Source: DASRDB01 sp035652815 (GTDB lineage: Bacteria > Chloroflexota > Ktedonobacteria > Ktedonobacterales > Ktedonobacteraceae). From it: a DNA stretch of 64,000 bases. A model generated the notes under the pieces. It saw only the letters and a program-made list of their open reading frames with translations. It ran no database searches and had not been told where the DNA came from. Positions 60,297-64,000 of the stretch are shown one piece after another. The stretch is from contig DASRDB010000019.1 of the NCBI GenBank assembly GCA_035652815.1, forward strand, positions 595,945-659,944. Reading direction: 5' to 3'. The position numbers and the translations under genes were made by a program. The first letter of the stretch is position 1. Every line of letters begins with the position of its first letter.

Positions 60297-62177
60297 TCAG
60301 TATAATCTTTTCTGCTGCTCGTTGCCAGTGATTGATACGGGCAATCCCTCCATTTGCATAATCTTCAAAGCATTGGTCGTTGGGCATGGGCCGTGACGTA
60401 AAATGTAGTCGAATACCATCTGCCCATCAACCACCTCTTCACGAAAATGATAATTCTGTACCTGTGATAACACATCGGCCAGATGGACTAATTCCAGATC
60501 ATGAGTTGAAATGACGCCCAGGCAGTTGCGCTCTGCCAGGGCGGTGATATAGGACTCGCTGCCGATACGCCGCTCGCGGTTGTTGGTGCCACGAAAAATC
60601 TCATCGATCAGGAAAAACACACACCTCTCCTGTTCTTTTTCCGTCTCTACAAGCAGGGCTTTAAGTCGCTTCACCTCAGCGTAGAAATAGGAATAGCCCT
60701 CGGTGACAGAGTCGTTAATCCTGATGCAGGTGAAAAGCCGGAAAAGCGCTGTGTGGAACTGGCTTGCATTCACAGGGCCACCGGCATACGCCAGGCAAAG
60801 GTTGATGCCGAGCGTGCGCAGGAACGTGCTTTTCCCAGACATATTGGAGCCGGTGATGATAGTGATCTCTCCAGGCTTTTCGAGCGCAAAATCATTGACC
60901 ACTTTTTTCTCGAATGGAATAAGGGGATGTCCAAGTTCGCTGGCTGAAAAGACGGGCCTGTCCTGGATATCCTGCGTGACTGCTGGCATGCTGTAATCAG
61001 GATTGAGGTAGGCGAAATTGGCCAGGGAGTTCAGCGCTTCCAACTCGTACCAGACATCAAGCCAGGTGGGGAGATTAGCCGCGATTTGCTTGCGATAGCG
61101 AGAAAAGAGGTAGGCCAGGTAAAAATCCCAGGGCATCAGTACATTGAGCAGAATCCAGAGCAGGCCGTTTCTTTCCAGCGTCGCGGCTGCGGCAATCCGC
61201 GCAACCCTGCTCATCAGCACAGATGGCCGTTGCTCTTTTTGCGTAAAAAAGGGCTGGCAGAGCGAGCGAATCGCCTCATGCTTACCAAAGCGATAGCTTT
61301 CCAGGTATTCGAAGACGATGCTGAGTTGCGCAAAGGCATCACTCAAGTAGCCTGCCTCCTCGAACAGGTCTCCACGCCGCTCTTTGGTTACAGCCAGGAA
61401 CACAATCATCAGCACGAGCGCAATAATCCAGTACGTGGGCAGCAGCCCGAGGAGATTCAACACGAACAGGGCGAGCGTGATAATCGAGAATAGCATCGAA
61501 AGGAACATCAAAGGAAGCAGCCCATGCTCATTGCTATGCGTTTCTAGCCAGCGTAGTAACTGTTTCCCCTCCCACCTGCTTTGCGTAGTGGAAGTGGTCA
61601 GGAGCGATTTCAAGAGCAATTTGTTACGAAAGAGTGTCTGCGGTGCCAATTCCTGCACGAGCTGTTGCCTATGTTGTATGACTGATAGTTCTGGTTCGGT
61701 ATTCGTCAACCAGTCAAGCAAGCGCTGGCTGCCCTCAACCGAAGTAGCCGTATTCAGCAAGCGGTGCAGCGAATGCCTGCCTGTAATATCGAGATCAATC
61801 GCGAAAGGATGATTGCTACCCGGGTCGTTTGTATGAGCGGGAGCTATGTCATCCCAGTTTAACGTTAAGCGCGCCACCTGAGTTGACTGTATATGCTGCC
61901 ATATGCTGTGGCGAACAATACTTCTCTTGATCTGGCGGTGATAGTATACCTCGACACTGAAAGCGGCAAGCACAATAAACGCGATGGGAAGACAGAGCCA
62001 CCAGCCAGCCAGCAGGTAACAAAGGACACTGAGACCTCCGCCGCCGAAAAATGTGCCGACTCGTATCCATCCATAACGGTTACTGCGCTGCTCAAGGATG
62101 TGCAAGCGTCGTTGTAGTCGCTCTATTTGCCGTTCAAGAGCGGCCAATCGTTCGGGTTTGGTTGTAGTGCTGTTCAA
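60297..62177 (-). CDS. Membrane-bound MutS-family ATPase, 626 aa
   Basis: Only the MutS core and ATPase are present: Walker A ITGSNMSGKSTFLRTL (~440-455), SYFYAEVKRLK, Walker B FFLIDEIFRGTNNRERRIGS, STHDLEL. The mismatch-recognition and connector domains are missing. A coiled N-terminus (~1-40) precedes two predicted hydrophobic pairs (~44-80 and ~225-262), so it is likely membrane associated. This subgroup (MutS-related, DNA-mismatch domain III/V only) has unknown function and is not a repair MutS. The first codon appears to be TTG with GAGAGGAAA 13-15 bases upstream, so the start is uncertain. Confidence 0.82.
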   Translation of the reverse strand: MNSTTTKPERLAALERQIERLQRRLHILEQRSNRYGWIRVGTFFGGGGLSVLCYLLAGWWLCLPIAFIVLAAFSVEVYYHRQIKRSIVRHSIWQHIQSTQVARLTLNWDDIAPAHTNDPGSNHPFAIDLDITGRHSLHRLLNTATSVEGSQRLLDWLTNTEPELSVIQHRQQLVQELAPQTLFRNKLLLKSLLTTSTTQSRWEGKQLLRWLETHSNEHGLLPLMFLSMLFSIITLALFVLNLLGLLPTYWIIALVLMIVFLAVTKERRGDLFEEAGYLSDAFAQLSIVFEYLESYRFGKHEAIRSLCQPFFTQKEQRPSVLMSRVARIAAAATLERNGLLWILLNVLMPWDFYLAYLFSRYRKQIAANLPTWLDVWYELEALNSLANFAYLNPDYSMPAVTQDIQDRPVFSASELGHPLIPFEKKVVNDFALEKPGEITIITGSNMSGKSTFLRTLGINLCLAYAGGPVNASQFHTALFRLFTCIRINDSVTEGYSYFYAEVKRLKALLVETEKEQERCVFFLIDEIFRGTNNRERRIGSESYITALAERNCLGVISTHDLELVHLADVLSQVQNYHFREEVVDGQMVFDYILRHGPCPTTNALKIMQMEGLPVSITGNEQQKRLY

Positions 62178-62636
62178 CGTAGATCGATTGTTTCCTCTCG
62201 TTTGATACTGCCCATATCATGAACTGACGGCGTAGATAGCCTCAGCTTCAAATGAGGAAGGAAGTGTTGCTTCTCGATACTCCATATCCTGATCCTTTCT
62301 AGGCAAAGGAACGCAAGAGCCAATATCACCTACGGCATCTCGACAATACTTCTTGGTCAGCTACTTCTACTAGAGATGGGTTTTCAGTCGGCTTTCAGGT
62401 ACTACCCTCAGCCTGCCTTGCATATCATTTTCGTTTGTGTTCCCTGATCTTGATTTAAAATAGCAGTAGAGCGGCTTGAGGTACTAGGTGTAAAGATTAA
62501 TGAGAGAATAAGAGGAAAATAGCTGATCTTACTCTTGTACAGAAATGACATACCCCTTTCGGAAATCTTACTGAAGGAGTATGTCATTTCTGTCTGAGCT
62601 ATTATACTGGGTATTTTTGAAAAGCTGAGAAAATAC
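62178..62636. other. Intergenic region
   Basis: 459 bp, AT-rich, with an inverted repeat at 62539-62593; otherwise nothing I can assign. Confidence 0.45.
62539..62593 (-). terminator. 15-bp inverted repeat downstream of the excisionase-like gene
   Basis: ACAGAAATGACATAC (62539-62553) pairs perfectly with GTATGTCATTTCTGT (62579-62593); the loop has a partial CCTT/AAGG pairing. Likely a terminator, 44 bp past the stop. Confidence 0.6.
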
Positions 62637-62834
62637 TTATTGATCATCTTTTCGGTCTGTTCTTTGTCGTTTTTGCTCCTCGATATAATCTTCAATATCC
62701 TGGCGTTTGAAACGCCACTGCCCTCCAACCTTAAAGCCAGGAAGTTCCCCTTGATTGGCTAATCGTATTACAGTCCGAGGATGGATGCGTAGCATCTCTC
62801 CAACCTCTTCTGCATCAAGTATTTCTTTAGGCAC
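62637..62834 (-). CDS. Excisionase-family (HTH_17/MerR-like) DNA-binding protein, 65 aa
   Basis: EILDAEEVGEMLRIHPRTVIRLANQGELPGFKVGGQWRFKRQDIEDYIEEQ is the classic helix-turn-helix 17 fold with the WRF wing. Such proteins are excisionases of integrative elements or small regulators. No integrase is in the window, but the small-gene cluster beginning at 63202 may be the element it belongs to. Confidence 0.87.
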   Translation of the reverse strand: MPKEILDAEEVGEMLRIHPRTVIRLANQGELPGFKVGGQWRFKRQDIEDYIEEQKRQRTDRKDDQ

Positions 62835-63078
62835 GAGTAACTATGACCCTCCCTCCTTTGTGTGTCTGAATTGTAGCTTGTTAACCTCTTCATGTCAAGT
62901 CATACTAGTTCGGAGAAAATTGTGACAATTTGTCTGAAATAGGGTTGAATTTCCAAAATTTTTGTTTTATACTTACTTATACAGAAACATATCTAGTTGG
63001 CTAAAATGTACAAGCGTAACAGGCTTAGAGATAATAGGATTGTAGCGCATATTTGTAGATGGGTTACCTGACTATACA

Positions 63079-63113
63079 GGCCTGCTTGACATAGGCTAGA
63101 TGTCAAGCAGGCC
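63079..63113. repeat. 14-bp perfect inverted repeat
   Basis: GGCCTGCTTGACAT (63079-63092) pairs with ATGTCAAGCAGGCC (63100-63113), loop AGGCTAG. Terminator-like or a protein binding site upstream of the next promoter. Confidence 0.55.
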
Positions 63114-63152
63114 GATGTGAGAACTAGCCGTTGTCAAGTCGTCCTAGCTCTC

Positions 63153-63169
63153 CCCGCTATAATAGCGGG
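63153..63169 (+). promoter_or_regulatory. Palindromic promoter -10 (candidate operator)
   Basis: CCCGCTATAATAGCGGG is a perfect 17-nt palindrome whose centre is the -10 box TATAAT (63158-63163). TTGTCA at 63131-63136 is a candidate -35 but with a 21-base spacer. It lies 33 bp before the 69-aa gene. Confidence 0.6.
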
Positions 63170-63201
63170 TGAGTCCAGCTATCCAACAGGAGGGAAGGCA
63201 G

Positions 63202-63411
63202 ATGTCTCACCCGCCCTCACACGACGATGAGTACGTCGTCCTCCCGGTGGAGGATGATCTCCTCCACACCTCTCTCTCCCCATTTTGTCCTGACCCAAGT
63301 TGTCCCTGTCACGACGACGCCGACCTCATTGAGGAGGGAGCCCAGCAGGTCGAAGATGGGCTGCTGACACCCGCAGAAGGTAGCTGTTTAGTGGCAGGCC
63401 AGCAACTTTAG
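63202..63411 (+). CDS. Small acidic Cys-containing protein, 69 aa
   Basis: ATG 63202 follows AGGAGGG. MSHPPSHDDEYVVLPVEDDLLH then a CPDPSCPCHDD segment with three Cys and one His, a possible small metal knuckle, and an acidic helical tail. No known family. First gene of a cluster of tiny genes with strong RBSs. Confidence 0.6.
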   Translation: MSHPPSHDDEYVVLPVEDDLLHTSLSPFCPDPSCPCHDDADLIEEGAQQVEDGLLTPAEGSCLVAGQQL

Positions 63412-63428
63412 CCTGCAAGGAGGCAGCT

Positions 63429-63830
63429 ATGAACCCGTACACCCAACGACTGTGGGAACTGCTCCTCGAACAACCTCTTTTGCTCGAGCAACTCACCGCC
63501 ATAATGCGACGGAGCTATGAGCCTTTCTTGTCGCAGGAGCGGGCCTTTCGCGTCAACGCTTGTGCGATTGAGCAGCACCTGCGAGACGAGTTCGACCTCT
63601 GGTATGAGTGGCTACCCGAGACACCCATCAATGCGCTGGCAGGCCAGTGCGCTCTGGCTCTGCTCGACGTGGTGGATTGGAACACGCTGGCGCGGCTTGT
63701 GATCCAGTACGAGGAAAACGCTAGTCTGTTGCAGACTCTAGACCGTCTGCATATTGGCGTGGCCCCTGTCCATCCGCCAGTTCGCCAAGAAGAAACAGAA
63801 AGGAGGGATGCCGAAACGGAGATCGTCTGA
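63429..63830 (+). CDS. Small protein of unknown function, 133 aa
   Basis: RBS AAGGAGG before ATG 63429. Helical, acidic, Trp/Leu-rich (LWELLLEQPLLLEQLTAIMRRSYEPFLSQERAF...DLWYEWLPETPINALAGQCALALLDVVDWNTLARLVIQYEENA). No recognised domain. 17 bp after the 69-aa gene, so co-transcribed. Confidence 0.6.
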   Translation: MNPYTQRLWELLLEQPLLLEQLTAIMRRSYEPFLSQERAFRVNACAIEQHLRDEFDLWYEWLPETPINALAGQCALALLDVVDWNTLARLVIQYEENASLLQTLDRLHIGVAPVHPPVRQEETERRDAETEIV

Positions 63831-63897
63831 GCGTGAGGTGTTCGTTGCCCTCGGAAAGCACCACACCTCACGCCCCCTATCACGTGGCCGGATGTGA
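63808..63897 (+). CDS. Possible 29-aa basic peptide
   Basis: ATG 63808 directly after AGGAGGG, overlapping the end of the 133-aa gene; reads MPKRRSSEREVFVALGKHH... to TGA 63895-63897. Half of it is covered by an inverted repeat (63831-63841/63863-63873), so it may be a leader rather than a gene. Confidence 0.35.
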   Translation: MPKRRSSEREVFVALGKHHTSRPLSRGRM

Positions 63898-63901
63898 CCG
63901 C

Positions 63902-64000
63902 ATGACCTCTCCATCCTACGACATGCAGTCAAGCACAGCCATGTGGATCGCTTTCGTTGCGTTATTGTTCATCTCCTGGTTCCTTGACGCACAGGAACCG
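63902..64000 (+). CDS. Small membrane protein, cut by window edge
   Basis: Open from ATG 63902 to the window end (33 codons): MTSPSYDMQSSTAMWIAFVALLFISWFLDAQEP, i.e. a short tail and one membrane helix. Continues beyond the window. RBS weak. Confidence 0.4.
   Translation, partial: MTSPSYDMQSSTAMWIAFVALLFISWFLDAQEP

Larger units (their letters stand above)
62835..63201. other. Divergent intergenic region with two palindromes
   Basis: 367 bp between the excisionase-like gene and the small-gene cluster. Contains the inverted repeats at 63079-63113 and 63153-63169 and the TATAAT box. TCATGTCAAG recurs as variants (62890-62899, 63100-63108, 63132-63138). Confidence 0.5.

Noticed and set aside
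60297..62177. DNA mismatch repair mutS
   Set aside because: Lacks the mismatch-binding and connector domains and has hydrophobic segments.
62408..62728. 106-aa gene on the minus strand
   Set aside because: Overlaps the excisionase-like gene in another frame and the inverted repeat; composition is low-complexity and no RBS is seen.
1..64000. CRISPR arrays, rRNA and tRNA genes
   Set aside because: No regularly spaced direct repeats or recognisable RNA gene sequences were seen by eye; a tRNA scan was not possible.

Overview
The window looks like chromosome of a soil-type, multi-gene-family bacterium, most likely a Ktedonobacteria-like member of the Chloroflexota. That assignment is inferred from gene content (secreted S53 peptidase, kinase-PstS fusions, very large P-type ATPase, DUF2630, several lipoprotein-type ABC binding proteins) and mid-range GC, not from a marker gene. 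No rRNA, tRNA or CRISPR array is visible.

Layout. 1-3811: start of a membrane protein (minus, cut by the window edge) and a cytochrome P450 gene split by a roughly 2.1 kb TnpB-carrying insertion that also holds an XRE regulator and a 70-aa gene. 3808-8648: a sulfite reductase/siroheme operon behind a long leader that contains a cysteine-type T-box and, upstream of it, a second riboswitch-like structure with its own terminator. 8658-18338 (minus): a GH1 beta-glucosidase, a five-gene oligopeptide/oligosaccharide-type ABC transporter and a regulator in which a Mu/TniA-like transposase DNA-binding region is fused to a complete LacI protein; three copies of one motif sit over its promoter. 18489-23673: a zinc-ribbon protein and a histidine kinase/OmpR pair. 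23740-29958 (minus): NitT/TauT-type ABC transporter, Gfo/Idh/MocA oxidoreductase plus sugar isomerase, OsmC. 30218-35942 (minus): a 1615-aa double P-type ATPase with two small accessory proteins. 36152-45284 (minus): 8-oxoguanine deaminase-like amidohydrolase, MBL hydrolase, class-A beta-lactamase-like protein, three tandem paralogous secreted proteins, an S53 peptidase. 45631-48814: chromate transporter, DtxR-type regulator and FTR1 iron permease with an iron-box. 49051-53911: class III aminotransferase, a HipA-like kinase/DUF3037 pair, an O-antigen ligase-like protein, a DUF3307-like protein. 54107-59628: two tandem kinase-TM-PstS receptors whose catalytic motifs are degenerate (one completely), then an M15-like secreted protein. 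59633-62177 (minus): surface protein, DUF2630, membrane MutS homologue. 62637-64000: excisionase-like HTH and the start of a cluster of very small genes, probably the edge of an accessory region.

Most notable: the pseudokinase-PstS tandem, the transposase-LacI fusion with its operator array, and the double regulatory leader of the sulfite reductase operon. Intergenic DNA is rich in long perfect inverted repeats (arms of 25-28 bp), including one dispersed palindromic repeat present twice.
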